Shown: piece after piece, positions 10,825 through 22,876 of the stretch
Position numbering within the stretch: the stretch's first letter is position 1
Layout of the letters: each line of letters begins with the position of its first letter
Assembly (NCBI RefSeq): GCF_001659605.2
Contig: NC_035162.2
Coordinates: 28,635,526 to 28,699,525, forward strand
Direction of reading: 5' to 3'
DNA: 64,000 bases
From: Manihot esculenta
Taxonomy: Eukaryota > Streptophyta > Magnoliopsida > Malpighiales > Euphorbiaceae
The notes under the pieces: model-generated
Told to the model about the DNA's origin: nothing
The model's database searches: none
The model's input: only the letters and a program-made list of their open reading frames with translations
Translations under genes and position numbers: made by a program

Positions 10825-12629
10825 TGACTCGCGATTGTCGAAGCCGATAAAAAATAACCTTTCTGGTTATCAACAATTTACAAATGCAGATAGTGGTGAA
10901 AGGATCGAATCCACAGGGAATTGAAAACTTACCTATTTTCCTTATCAAGACCAATAAAATAAACTGAAACAAAAATAAACTGAAAAAGAAGAAAACTGAA
11001 AACGAGATAAACCGAAACGAGATAAAACTGAAACTAGATAAAACTGAAACGAGATAAAATTGAAAGTAAAATGGGGGGTTTTGAGATTGATTCAATTAAA
11101 CAACTACTGAAAGTAATAAAATAAGCGAATAATAAAATAAAAGAGAAATAAATAATAAGAAAGCTCTAGTTGAAGAATTGGATCCACTTCAGTTGTTGGG
11201 ATTGATCATTGACACTTAGTTTCTTTTGATTGATTCAATAGATTAGTTATGGAGATGGAAGATGCTTCTCACCATCATGTCTCTCCTTATGATTAAACCA
11301 ATTAGGGAACGTCCTCTAATTAATTACTAATTAACAAATTGCCAAGGAACGTCCTTGGGCCTTAGGCATCAAAACAATTGTTAATTGCATGAAGAGATAG
11401 AGAGATCCAATCCTAACTACTCAAACGCATGAGATGTCATTAGATCATACAATTTCCTTAGTTTTTACACCAAGTGTTCTTATGTTTGAATAATCTAAGT
11501 AATTATGAACTTAAATCATCCAAACTAACATATTATTACTTTGCAATCAAGAATCAACGTAGATCTAAACAACAAAGCAATATTGAAATCAAGCATGGAA
11601 TTGCACAAATATTGAACAACCAAAAGTTAAACAATGTTTGATCAAGTCTCTCAATCCATATAACAATTAAAGTATCACCTAATCTTCAACTAGAATAAAG
11701 GGTTTCAGCCTCTCATGGCTGAAACAAAAATCAAAAAATAAAGCAAAGAAGAAAGGTAGAAGAAGAGATGTGGCCACTTGCAATCCCGTAGGTGTCTCCA
11801 AGGGGGAGTGTAAAAAGTATGGGGAGGCTCCTTATGTGTCTTTTTATAGTTGAAAAGTGTTGCCCTAGGTCATACTTGCTTCCTCATTACTGAAGAGGCT
11901 GCCCAAGGTGCTGAAAAGGAAAGAATCGCATTGCAAACTCTCTAGAAGGAAGGAGACGCGCAGCTTGCACTGAAGAAGGAAGGTGTGCGCGCGGCTTGGA
12001 TTCAGAAGAGGAAGGAGAGGCGTGGCTTGAGCTTAGAAGGAAATAGGCACGTACCAAGGGATTCAGAAGAGGAAAGAGACGCGCCTTGGTCTTCAAAAGG
12101 CAGGTGGCGTGCGCATGCTTTCAGAAAAGGCAGTGGAGCGCGGATCATTGATTGTGCAGAAGTGGAAAGATATCTGTCAAGTCTTTCCTTTTTAGGTGGA
12201 GCCTTCGTTTGAATTTTTAATGCTGAAATGCTGAAATGCAGAAGAGGCAAGTGCGTCTTCATGAAATCTTGCTACCTAAATAGGAAGATATGACTGCTGC
12301 AGTGTGTGCTCATCTTTGAATAAGGAAAGAAAGATCTGCATTTTGAATTTTAAATAATCTTCTGACTGAGCTTTCCTTATTCGCTTTTGCTTCTACACTT
12401 TCCTTATTTGAAGACTTTCCTTTTCTGAAAACTTTCCTTATTTGAAAACTTTCCTTTTTTGGCACTTTCCATACTTGACACTTTTTGGCAATTTTAAGAG
12501 CATTTTCTCCAAATTGTCTCTTTACACCTAATATCTGCAAAACATTATTAAAACCAAAAAATTAAGCAGAAAAGATGTAAATAAACATCAAGAACATGAT
12601 GATAAAATGAACTAAAATATGCTCTATTA
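10825..12629 (-). mobile_element. Solo LTR of an Athila/Tat-like gypsy family, inserted in T1
   Basis: About 1.8 kb from TGACTCGCGATTGTCGAAGC to CTCTATTA (terminal CA changed to TA). It is flanked by the 5-bp duplication GAAGC at 10820-10824 and 12630-12634. There is no internal region or second LTR, so it is the product of LTR-LTR recombination. Near-identical in layout to the solo LTR at 59276 and related to the LTR at 359 (shared GGATCGAATCCACAGGGAAT). It contains runs of the motif ACTTTCCTTATTTG near 12400-12470. No gene. Confidence 0.85.
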
Positions 12630-12634
12630 GAAGC

Positions 12635-12830
12635 ATTGAAAAAAAGAATACGCAATATCAAGTTCATGGGTTCTCTAATCAAGGCCTTAGCCGCTACGTA
12701 CCAACAGTTAATGGGTAAAGCCCAGAAGTGCATAAGGCTAGATGATGAAGTCCGAGCGTTGAGAGATGACAAAAGGATGAGTTAAAAGCAAAATGAAATG
12801 CCAAAGAGGCGAGGATAGGAAGGAGACAAC
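12635..12830 (+). pseudogene. Last gag remnant of T1 before the tandem array
   Basis: It continues the T1 gag after the solo LTR and matches T2 at 56787-56985 (for example CAAGTTCATGGGTTCTCTAATC against CAAGTTTATGGATTCTTTAATC). Homology stops where the 70-bp array begins, so protease and polymerase are absent from T1. Confidence 0.7.
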
Positions 12831-13955
12831 AAAAGGCCACAAGGCAAATTTCACTAGGCCATAATCCAGGTGTTAGTCCCACTAAACAAGGCATTCTATG
12901 CCAAGGCCACAAGCCGAGTTCTGCCAGGCCATAATTCGGGTGTTAGTTCTGCTAAACATGGCATTCTATGCCAAGGCCACAAGGTGGATTCTACCAAGGC
13001 ATAATCCAAGTGTTACTCCCACTAAACAAGGCATTCTATGCCAAGGCCACAAGATGGGTTCTGCTAGGTCATAATCTGAGTGTTAGTACCTCTAATTAAG
13101 GCATTTTATGCCTAGCCATAAGGCGGGTTTCGCTAGGCCATAATTGGGGTGTTAGTCCCACTAAATAAGACATTTTATGCCAGGCCACAAAGTGGGTATT
13201 TGCTAGGCCACCTAATTCAGATGTTAGTCTCGCTAAATAAGGCATCTTATGCCTGGCCACAAGGTGGGTATTTGCTAGGCCACCTAATCCGAGTGTTAGT
13301 ACCAGTAAACAAGGCATCTTATGCCAGGCCACAAGGCGGGTATTTGCCAAGCCACCTAATCCGGGTGTTAGTTCCGCTAAACAATGCATTTTATACCAAG
13401 CCATAAGGTGGGTATCCACTAGGCCACCTAATTCGAGTGTTAGTCCCACTAAACAAGGCATCTTATGCTAGGGCACAAGGTGGGTATCCTCCAGGCCACT
13501 TAATTCGAGTGTTAGTCCCGCTAAACAAGACATCTTATGCTAGGCCACAAGGTGAGTATCCATTAGACCACATGATTGGGTGTTAGTCCCGCTAACTAAG
13601 GCATTTTAGGCCAGGCCACAAGGCGTGTATCCGCTTGGCCATAATCTGAGTGTTAATCCTGCTAAACAAGTCATTCTATGCCAAGGCCACAAGGCGGGTT
13701 CCACCAGGTCATAATCCGAGTGTTAGTGCCACTAACCAAGACATTTTATGCCAAGGCCTGAAAGCGGGTTCTGCCAAGCCATAATTTGGGTGTTAGTCCT
13801 GTTAAATAAGGCATTCTATGCCACAGCCACAAGGCAGGTATCCGCCAGGCCACATAATCTAGGTGTTAGTCTCGCTAACCAAGGCATTCTATGCCAGGCC
13901 ACAAGGTGGATATCTACCAGGCCACATGACCGGGTGATTAGCCCCGTTAACTAAG
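12830..13955. repeat. Tandem array, 16 units of about 70 bp
   Basis: Each unit contains GGCCACAAGG, a GCCAGGCCATAAT-like block, GGTGTTAGTCCC and GGCATTCTATGCC. I count 16 occurrences of the GTGTTAG block at about 70-72 base spacing. Units have diverged by scattered substitutions. The position, just upstream of the T1 PPT and 3' LTR, fits the tandem-rich 3' untranslated regions known in Tat/Ogre-type elements. Open frames across the array are repeat artefacts. Confidence 0.88.
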
Positions 13956-14330
13956 GCAAGTTTCTACCAAAAAGCATTACAAAGCGGGTGATTGCTAGGT
14001 GAGTCTTTAAGTGTTAGTCCCAAAAGACAAAGACAAGTTTCTGCCGACAAGCGCCATAAGGAGGATAACTACTAGGTGAGTCTTCGGGCGTTAGTTCCAA
14101 ATGACAAAGGCAAGTTTTCTGCTGAAAAGAATCACATGGTGGGTAATCGCTAAGCGAGTCTTTGGGCGTTAGTCCCAAAAAGAAAAGGCAAGTTTCTACT
14201 AAAAATCAACACAAGGCGAGTAACCACTAGGCGAGTCTTTGGCCGAGAGTCCTAAAAGAGAAAGGCAAGTTTTTACCAAAAAGCATCACAAGGAGGGTAT
14301 TAGCTAAGCCTCACAGGGCAATCTTCATTT
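13956..14330. repeat. Second, diverged tandem block of about 80-90 bp units
   Basis: Four to five units sharing GGCAAGTTTCTACC, CACAAGGCGAGTAA and CTAGGCGAGTCTTTGG. They retain the TTAGTCCCAAA core of the preceding array, so this block looks like an older or rearranged form of it. Confidence 0.7.
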
Positions 14331-14442
14331 ATGGGCAGGAGTAGGCAAAGCGACACAAGCATGGAAGGTCAATCTAAAATAGGTCACGTGTCCTAGATCA
14401 TGAAGACAACTGTCACCTTCAAATCTAAAGAATCGAAGACCA

Positions 14443-14455
14443 GCGGGGGGACATC
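14443..14455 (+). other. Polypurine tract of T1
   Basis: GCGGGGGGACATC lies directly before the LTR start TGATATAGC. This is the expected primer position for a plus-strand Tat-like element. Confidence 0.65.
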
Positions 14456-14961
14456 TGATATAGCATAGTAATCGCCTAATTAGGCCATGTGTTGGCACTC
14501 GAAGATAGGGCCATGTGGCAAGGGTCTTATTAGAGGATACTCGGTCTTACTGAGGAAAAAGAAGACCCAGGCACTTTCGATCTTAGCTCTTTGTCAAGAC
14601 TCGTCCTCTCAACTACGGGGCAAGACTCCACAGGAAGTTACCATTAGAGAATGCAATCCAGCAGATTTCCACTATACCTATGATCATGGGATCCCCTATC
14701 AATTAGCTGGTACCAATTGAATTTTTCAAGAAATGCAATAATTAACTTCATTTTCTTACAGTATAAAAGCTAATAATTGCGGAGACTAAGGAACGGAATT
14801 CTTACATAAATTCTCTTGAATTCTAAGCAATTCCTTGCATTCGCTCTTGTCTTCAATTTACTAACTTGAGCACCTGAGTGGCTGTCATAAGTGCTAACCA
14901 CCTCACTTTCTCTTTCTTGTAAATTGGCCAATTGCAGCACAACTTTCTTTCGGCCACATCA
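14456..14961 (+). repeat. 3' LTR of Tat-like element T1
   Basis: About 506 bp, TGATATAGCATAGTAATC to GGCCACATCA. It aligns with the 5' LTR of T2 (55130-55657): both have a TATA box (here TATAAAA at 14762-14768) followed by a CTCTTGAATTCTAAGCAATT-like block and a GAGTGGCTGTCAT block. The end is the same CACATCA as T2. Confidence 0.78.
14762..14768 (+). promoter_or_regulatory. TATA box of the T1 LTR promoter
   Basis: TATAAAA in AGTATAAAAGC, conserved in the T2 LTR (55456-55463). It lies about 200 bases before the LTR end, a normal place for the U3/R promoter of a short plant LTR. Confidence 0.55.
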
Positions 14962-14975
14962 AATGTTAAAAAAAA

Positions 14976-15335
14976 TTCTAGTAGACTTTTGTTTATATAT
15001 TGGAGAATTCTAAAATTTCAAATAAATAAATCAATCTCACATCTTGCACAAAATAAAACTTCAAAGCACTCATTACATATTTTTCATTATTACATTATTT
15101 AATTCAAGTACATATATTTGATCTATTAATTTTAAGTACAATTCTTCAATAAAAAATTTAGCAGAGTTTTGTCTACATATTGGATAATTTCAAAATTTCA
15201 AACAAATAAATCAATCTCACAACCTGTACAAAACAAGACTACAAAGTACTCATGATCATACAATCTAATTACATATTTCTCATTATCATATTGTTCAATT
15301 CAAATATACATATTTTACCTATCAATTTTAAGTGT
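14976..15335. repeat. Imperfect tandem duplication, two copies of about 165-190 bp
   Basis: Copy one (about 14976-15140) and copy two (about 15150-15335) share AAATAAATCAATCTCACA, CAAAGCACTCAT/CAAAGTACTCAT and a TATCAATTTTAAGT-like end. Copy two has a short extra piece near 15252. AT-rich; I see no gene in it. Confidence 0.7.
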
Positions 15336-16420
15336 GCCCTTACTACCTCGTGTGTACTAGAATGTGTTAACACACCTAACACATGGAAAATGTATTTCCC
15401 CATACTTTTCAGTCTTCTTAAAAGTGTAATCTAAAAATTCTTCAACCCCTTATAAGTATATATCATTAAGGCGATCACCAATAGATCCATCCATCCTTTA
15501 TTAGGAATCATTTTTTAATAAATTTATAAAAACGAATATAACCTATAAAAATAAGTAAATTCATTAGATAAAAGAAAAGGTTTAGTTTTGAATTTAGTTA
15601 TAGTAATTCTTAATGCACAAATAGATATATAATTAAAACCAAATCCTAAATAATATAATCAAATAGATAAGCAAAATTTAAAACAAAAATAGAAGCATTG
15701 AAAACCATGTCATGGTGTATACTAAGGCAGCTGGTTCTCACCTCCATATATAATTATAAGCATAAATTAGTTGTTTTAAAATTATATCACGACTCCATAT
15801 CTACTTACTTACCAAGCAATCTAAGTGCTTTTACTTGGGTAATCATACTCTCTCAGTCCTTAGACCAAAGGTGAAGTATTGTAGTAAACACAAAAAAAGA
15901 GTGATATGTTAAATCATGAATTATTAAATTAAAAGTTCGAGTTCCTATTTACTTGCAATGCATCAATGGATGCAAAACAACTTCTTAAAACCAATAGTTG
16001 ACAGGAACTAGACCAAAAAGTCTACTCAGTAACAAAAGCAATTGAGAAACTTCAATTATGGGTAGCAATGAGTTGCAACAGCAATTGGAATAATAACGCT
16101 AATGAGCCTACAAAATACATTCCCAGCAATTAATTAAAAGGGATCTCTTATCAAAATGCAAAGTACGATATTAAGTGGAAGACAACAATGGAAAATAATA
16201 ATATCTAGCAGTAAATTGATTAAATTAAACCAAGTGAAGCAATGATCAATGGTTAGTGCATAGTTATGTTTTAGATAGTATGATTGTTAACAAACTTGCA
16301 AGATAATGCTAATCGTAGGTGTCTTTTGCAGTTATTGTCTTCTTAGGAAATGCCTACACTTTTTCTCTCTCTCTTTCCTTCCTCCTTCCACATAGTCAGC
16401 AAATCATGGGATTTTTTTTC
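15336..16420. other. AT-rich spacer without recognisable gene
   Basis: No open frame with protein-like composition, no RNA gene and no clear repeat on either strand. Only short direct repeats and poly-A/T tracts are visible. Confidence 0.6.
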
Positions 16421-16423
16421 TAG

Positions 16424-16950
16424 CCGATGTGGTGCTCTGTGGTGCAATTTTGCACCACAGTCCTGCTGTCGTGGATTTTGCACCATAGAGCAGGACTGTG
16501 GAGCAATTATACACCAAAGCAACCAGTTGTGGTGCAAAATTGCACCATAAGGCTATTCCGTGGTGCAATTATGTTGCTATGTTGTTCTGTGGTGCAATTG
16601 TACACCAACCTGTTGCGGTGCAACTTTTCACCAAAGAGCTGATGTGGTGCAAAGTGGCACCACAACAATCTGCTGTGGTGCAAAGGGCTGTCCTGTGGTA
16701 CAATTTTGCACCATAGAACTGTTGTGGTGCAATTATGCCACAGAGCTGTTGTGGTGCAAAGTTGCACCACAGTCCTACTGTGGTGTATAATTGCACCATA
16801 GAGTTTGCACCATAGGGTAATTGTGCACCACAGCAGCTGCTAGCAACCTGTTGTGGTTCAACTTTACACCAAAGAGCTGTTGTGGTGCAATTATGCACCA
16901 CAGAAACTGTTGTGGTGCGTAAATGCACCACAGTCCTGCTATGGTGCAAA
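16424..16950. repeat. Palindromic minisatellite with GTGGTGCAA / TTGCACCAC units
   Basis: More than ten irregular units alternate TGTGGTGCAA and TTGCACCACAG with 4-20 base centres, so each can fold as a hairpin and the whole array is nearly self-complementary. Unit spacing is roughly 35-45 bases. Open frames on both strands are by-products of the repeat. The GGTGCA/TGCACC core recurs in the two arrays inside the CACTA element at 22745 and 23993. Confidence 0.85.
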
Positions 16951-18345
16951 GTTGCTTCTGTAAGTTATATTATTGCATTGAAGCCAAGTCTCGATGGCCT
17001 CAACTATGGGTTCATGGAATATCTACTACTGGTTTTAGAAAAGAGCAAACTTGAATATTAAGTTTACCGAATAATGTTGGCAATAGACTCATTCGTTGTT
17101 CAAGATAAAGGTTTGTAGCAATAAGAACAACAATAAACTCTCTTTTAGGTCTGATAAGAAATTAACTAACCTTAAACTAGGGAAATCCAAAAATTTTTTT
17201 ATTTAAATTGAATTATTGAACAAGATAATATTGATCCCCTACTGCAATTTCCATCACCATATTTGTGTTTATGGCAAAATATAGATTGCAATTAGGGCTT
17301 CAATCTCATATTTAATTGTTAATTTTAGTATGAGCAGTAATAAGGGTGCCTAATCACAATAAATCTGGTTCAATTTCCTGTTCAAGGCATCAATTAAGGT
17401 TGAATTCTCGGCACTGTTAATCTCAGTAGCAAGAGGTTAACTTTCAATCACAACAATAAATGTACGGGCGTTCAAATCTGTCAATAACAATAAGGAATTT
17501 TGATCAGATCGACAACAACAGGAAAGGATTAATCACATACAATAAGCTTTAGTTTACGTCAACGAAGACAGCATACCGACAATTAAAGCAGCAATGGTTG
17601 AAATCACGCAGCAATTGATTTGAATTCTAATCAAGTCGACAAAGACAACATTAATGGTAATCCGATCAAGCAGGTCAATTAGTTATTCGTTTCTTTGTTT
17701 GCTTGGCTATAATTTTCAAGAATGGAAGAAATATTGATTGGTTCTTACGTTAGTTCTTTATTTCCTTTGTAGGGTTACCTGTGATTTTAAAAAACGAGAC
17801 AAATATTGAATAGGAAACCTTAAGTGAGAGATGATTAAGAGAGTGATTTTTGTATCACCGAAATTTCTCGCCATAGTAAAAAATTTTCTAAGAGAAATAA
17901 TTTTTTATAAGTAAAATAAATATTAAAATTTTAAAATATATAAAATACATATATATATATTTAACTATCATTATTCTAATTTTTAACGATGAAATTTTAT
18001 AACGGTTGTTATAAATATATAATAACGATAAAATATACTGCTGGTCATTAATTATTTTTTACTAACGATAGATTTTTAATTTTATCATTATAATTTGATC
18101 GCTAAAAGCAATAATTCTTGTAGCTAGACTTTTTGAGCCAAACTTCACACTCAGTTGTCCACATGAACCAATTTTCACCATTCACATTCACGATCGAAAT
18201 ACTTTATTTTTAAATTTCTCTTAAATTCTTGAAAATAGGAGATTGAGGTTTTTGTCACACATGTTAGGCAACAATTAACTTGGAGATAAAATTATTTTAT
18301 CTCAATTAAAAAAAATAAAAATGAAAGTGGAAGAAGATAAGATTA
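16951..18345. other. AT-rich spacer, possible old CACTA terminus near 18124
   Basis: No gene seen. At 17960-18124 short motifs TAACGATAAAA, CTAACGATAGA and GATCGCTAAAAGC precede TTCTTGTAG, which resembles the subterminal repeats and right end of a CACTA element. The final TAGTG is not intact (TAGCTAG) and I find no matching CACTA start, so this is only a possibility. Confidence 0.35.
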
Positions 18346-18807
18346 GGGGTGAGCATTCGGTCGGTTCGGTTCAAAATCGAATCAAACTGAATAAACCGAA
18401 AATCGAAATTCTAGTGTTTATGAAAATCGAACCGAACCGATTTTGGTCAGAAACCGAATCGAACCGAACCGGTCTGATTCGGTTCGATTCGGTTCGGTTT
18501 GATCGGTTTTGATTTTTAATAATTTTTTTATTTTTTACACTTTATTTTTAATATTTTAAAATTTAATTAAAATATTTTAATCTTAATATGATTTAATTTC
18601 TCTATATTATTGAAAAAATATATTATTATCACTAATCGGTTCGGTTTGGTTTTTTCGGTTTTTTCTGATCAAAACTGAACCAAACCGAAATAACCGAAAT
18701 TTTTGAAATTAAAAACTAAATCGAACCGAAATGTATAAAAAACCGAATCAAATTTTTAAATTAATTCGGTTCGGTCGGTTTTTTCGATTTGAACCGAATA
18801 CTGCTCG
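18346..18807. mobile_element. Small terminal-inverted-repeat element, copy 1
   Basis: It begins GGGGTGAGCATTCGG and ends near GAACCGAATACTGCTC, an inverted terminal repeat. Inside it is packed with GGTTCGGTT and AACCGAACC in both senses around an AT-rich centre, so it can fold back on itself. A diverged second copy is at 53777-54185. There is no transposase, so it would be a non-autonomous (MITE or foldback) element. No convincing target duplication here. Confidence 0.65.
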
Positions 18808-19159
18808 GAGAGCTCTTAATTTTTATGGTGGAACTATAATGAAACATGGCTCCCATCCCCTCAACTCTCTCCTAATTATTAAACTCTCTCCAAATAACCC
18901 CTACACCACATGTAATATTATTTTAAGTTAGAATGAATTTTTCATACATTATATACGTAATATTTCTTTAAATTAAATTAATCCCTATTAAATCAATAAT
19001 CACTTAATCATAATTAATGAAATTAATTTTTATTAATTTAATTAATTAATCTCATAATTATAATTAATTAAATTAATTTGTATTAATTTAATTAACAATA
19101 TCTACTAATAATTATTAATGAATTATTGCACTTGATCACAATTTTTTCTTTGTACCCAA

Positions 19160-20775
19160 TATGAGATTTTATTATTAAGTGATTTAAGTCCACATGAAAT
19201 CAGAGTTTAGTCTGTATATTAATTTTAATGGTCTTCAAAATAATTTTTACATGTGCCATTCGCATGTTTATTATTAAATTTAAATCAATTAAATTAATTA
19301 TTATCTTATCGATTAATCACATTAGATGAATTTGGGCTAGACTAATATTTAGCCTTAAGCCCATTATAGTCTAGGAAAATATTTTTACCTTCTTTCAAGC
19401 GCATGTCCTCCATAATTTCAATTCATTAAATGAATTGAATAGAATTCATCACATAAATTTATTTTTTTTTCTTATTTAAACTTCATGTTTTATATGGATA
19501 GAATTCATCACATAAATTCTTTTATTCTTTAAAATTTATATCCTACATGGATAGAATTCATCACATGAATTAATTATCTCCATTAAATTTGATTTTAACT
19601 CATCACGGTTAAATTTAGTTCAAGACATACTAGGGACTTGCAACTTACGTTGCTAACCAAATTTATTAACTAATATAATTAATCAAACACATTTAATTAA
19701 TTAATTAGTTAATTAATTAATCTATCTTTTCAAGATTGGCCCTTATGTGTGTGACTTTTTAGACTCATAGTCAATTGACAATAGGAATGAAAATAATCTT
19801 TCTATTACCTCGAATGACATTCCATGTATTATTGATTTCCATAAACTATGGTTAGTTTCTAATATAACACGCTATGGCTACCCAATTAACAATAAATGCA
19901 TTAGTCTATTCAATCCGAACCATCACAATAAATTATTATGTACTAAAATCCTTTTGTTATATAATACTGATCCAAGTTAGGGTCACGGTACATGTCAAAC
20001 TCCAATAATCTAGATCATATGATTTTGCTTAATTCTAAATATTCATTAACAAGGCTTATATTAGAAAACTCCTTTTCTAACTAAGTCAAGCTTTATTAGC
20101 CAAGGATATAGTATAAAGAACAATTAATACAGTCGTAGGTTTCTACTCATTTACCTAGAGTAAAGGATCCCATCTCGACTACCCTTTACCACCATGTACA
20201 ACTAATATGAGCCAACAACTCGTCATATACCCATAAATAGTACAAGTATGAAGCAGTATCAAACCTAAACCACCTGCACATGAGATAAGTATCATCTCAA
20301 GTCTAAGGATTATATGCACTATAATGATCTAGATGAGCAAATATTGGCAAGAGTAAACTCCATGTGTTCTTTATCTAAGCACCACTTGTTTAGTCTACTC
20401 ATCATTATATATAAGCGCCCATATATCTACCTAGACATCGCATATCTTATGATATGAGACTCACCACTCTGCTATCATCAGTATCTTTATACTAATCAGC
20501 AGAGGTAGATAGAAGTGATAGTCTAATCTGAATTATTTCCAATGAGACATCCTATGACTATGAACATTTTTATAGTATTTGGTACAAGTACATCCTGTTA
20601 TTATATTCACAATTCTTTGAGAATGGAACAACTATCAAAAGCTAATGGGCAATAGATCACATTTAATTATTTAAATAATATTTAATTAGTTAATTTATCT
20701 ACTGTTTATACCAAAGGATGTAAGATTATATCAAATCAATACTATAGTATGACTCTAGGGCACATATTTCTAACA
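19160..20775 (-). mobile_element. Copia-like LTR, probably solo (left edge unresolved)
   Basis: On the minus strand it starts TGTTAGAAATATGTGCCCTA, the kind of LTR start known from plant Copia elements (family recollection). It then runs at least 1.5 kb of AT-rich non-coding sequence. A decayed relative occupies about 53340-54530, with matching blocks such as CTACCTAGACATCGCATATC against CTATCTAGTCATCACATATT. No internal region follows on either side. The left boundary is a guess between 18810 and 19200. Confidence 0.45.
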
Positions 20776-21764
20776 CAGACTTGATTGTATGCTTATCTTG
20801 AAAAGAAATATAAGAATTTGAAACATTGAAATATAATAAGACACTTAAAGCATTCTCCTAGTTCTATAAGACATATATGTTGAAGATGGACGGAGTCATT
20901 GTCCTTCATAAAAAGCATGCAGATTAAAGAATGAGGGTTGTTAAGTAAAGAAAGTGAAGCCCAGTTTAAAAGAGATATGAAAGCCCAAAAAACATAATTG
21001 TCAAAAAAAAAAAAAAAGAAAATGAAAAAGTTGAAAGACAATAAGGAAAAAAGAAAGACTAATTCATCTGAATATAGTTAGTCCACTCCTAATGGGGAAC
21101 ATATGGTCATGATATAAAGGTTTCCATTGCCAACAATAAGGTGGAATATGACAATTAGGCCTAATATGGTTAAAGGACAATCTCCTAACGGGTATTTACT
21201 TAGTGTTGTCACCATGGTTGATGGTGATGAGTTATGACATGATGTTAGAATGGACTTAGTTTGTCATTTTCAATCAAGATTAGATTCAAGCATATTTGAG
21301 CAAGGCCTCATAGAATGTAACAAACCTTGCCTAAGGAAAGTACCAAAAAAGGGAACGAGGACAGTGATGGATTCAAAAGATTGATTAATTTGACAAACTG
21401 AAAGTACCTTACTTAGGAGATAATCGGTTGGGCTAAAAACTTGCAAAGGGTATGCTAGACAAAATTTAGGACGATAAAATAAGAAAATAAATAAAGAAGT
21501 CTGCTAGGTTAAAAACCCTTAAAGGGTAGTCTAGACAGAGAGAGAAGATTCGAATGAAAAACCTGAAAGTGTCATTTGACATGTTATGGATTTCATCAAA
21601 ATTTAAAAAATTAAAATATAATTATGTGTAATTCAAAGGCATAATGATATACCTAAATTTATCACTTTTTTGCCAAAACTACCAACCCCTTTGTATATAG
21701 ATGTGCCACTTTTGGAGAGTCAATAAGCTTTCCTAGGAGCCCAATTCCCATAGAGGCCTATAAA
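20776..21764. other. Non-coding flank of the CACTA insertion
   Basis: No gene seen. Two imperfect copies of a motif, GGCTAAAAACTTGCAAAGGG at 21431 and GGTTAAAAACCCTTAAAGGG at 21508, are each followed by a TAGACA block. The last bases, GAGGCCTATAAA, include the AAA duplicated by the CACTA insertion. Confidence 0.5.
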
Positions 21765-21990
21765 CACTACAAGAATCCAACGGATCACTAACGGACTTCA
21801 CCAACGGATTGAAGTCCGTTAGTGATACTAACGGATTCACCAACGGATTTCATTCCGTTAGTGATACTGACGGTTAATTCTAACGGAAAATTTTAATCGT
21901 ATTGTGTACCAACGGATGGAACCATCCATTAGAAATCCGTTAGTGAAATATTAACGGACACTTTTCCCGTTAGAAATCCGTAAGTGAATT
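21765..21990 (+). promoter_or_regulatory. CACTA left terminus with subterminal repeats
   Basis: CACTACAAGAATCC followed within 220 bases by repeated, both-way copies of AACGGATT, TCCGTTAGTGAT and CACCAACGGA. In En/Spm elements such motifs bind the element's own DNA-binding protein and are needed for excision. Mirrored motifs are at 50740-50981. Confidence 0.82.
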
Positions 21991-22067
21991 TGTGGAGCCA
22001 AATACAAAGACCTAAATGAAATCCCTAAATCCTTTGCTTGTAAAATCAAAATCAAAATCACTCTGAA

Positions 22068-22290
22068 ATCTGAACTTGCCTCCAACTTCTCGGTCGTTCA
22101 CTATCATCGGCATCCATCGTCCGCCGCCATCAATGGTTCGCCGCCATCCACCGTCGACAAGTGCGCCCTTTCTCGGCATCACTGTCCACGTGCTCACTGA
22201 AATATGAACTTGCGTCCAACGGAACGGTCATTCACTGCCGTAGGCATCCAACATCCGCCGCCATCAAAGGTTCGCCGCCATCTATTTCAA
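22068..22290. repeat. Tandem duplication of a GC-richer segment, copies about 137 bp apart
   Basis: About 22068-22153 and 22205-22287 share TGAACTTGC, CGGTC, the CCGCCGCCATCAA block and GGTTCGCCGCCATC. The segment is less AT-rich than its surroundings, which could mean captured host exon or leader sequence, but I recognise no protein. Open frames here are short and unconserved between copies. Confidence 0.55.
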
Positions 22291-22744
22291 ATTTCCCACT
22301 CCACGATTTCAAATTTCCTCGAGAAAACTTGTTCTTTATTGGAAAACTATTTGCTTCGATTTCTTTATCTATTTCCTCGAGAAATCTGAACCTGCACCAG
22401 CTCAAGGAAAACTTTTTTTTTCCAAGAAAAAAGAAAAGCTCATGGAAAAATAGATTGATTGTGGATTTTTGCTAAAAAATAAAAAATGCATGCCCAGGTT
22501 GTTGGAAATATTGTAAAGCATCAAGATGGGTATTATTTTTTTTTTTTAAAGCTATATTGCTACCTATTTGAATTTATAGCATTTGGATGAAACTGATATG
22601 TTGTGCGTATCCTATAATTCAGGTCTGAGCATTGTGGTTGCTAGGCTACTTTGATCAGCCAAGTTTCAAGTCTGAGCTCGAAACCCAGATTCCTATACTT
22701 TTGGTAAGCTAGCCACTTGAGCCAATGGACATTTAAAAATCTTG

Positions 22745-22876
22745 TGTCACTGGAAATTGCACCTGCTGGTGCACTTGAAATTGCACCTGCTGGTGCACTT
22801 GGCAAGTGCACCAGCAGGTGCACTTGGCAAGTGCACCAGCAGGTGCACTTGAAATTGCACCCAACAGTGCAATTTT
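22745..22876. repeat. Palindromic minisatellite, small array (TGCACCTGCTGGTGCA units)
   Basis: Four to five units of TGCACCTGCTGGTGCACTT or its reverse, joined by GAAATT or GGCAAG. Each unit is an inverted repeat, so either strand can form hairpins. It lies on the left of the captured MFS exons; the larger array of the same unit is on their right. Confidence 0.85.

Noticed and set aside
13096..13461. 121-codon minus-strand frame with repeated LGGLANTH-like units
   Set aside because: Produced by the ~70-bp tandem array; not conserved across the array.
12830..14330. CRISPR-like array
   Set aside because: Units are contiguous and diverged along their whole length with no unique spacers, the context is a plant retrotransposon, and no cas genes exist.
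22161..22475. 104-codon frame near the CACTA left end
   Set aside because: No recognisable domain, starts in a tandem duplication whose copies do not keep the same frame, and no splice context supports it.
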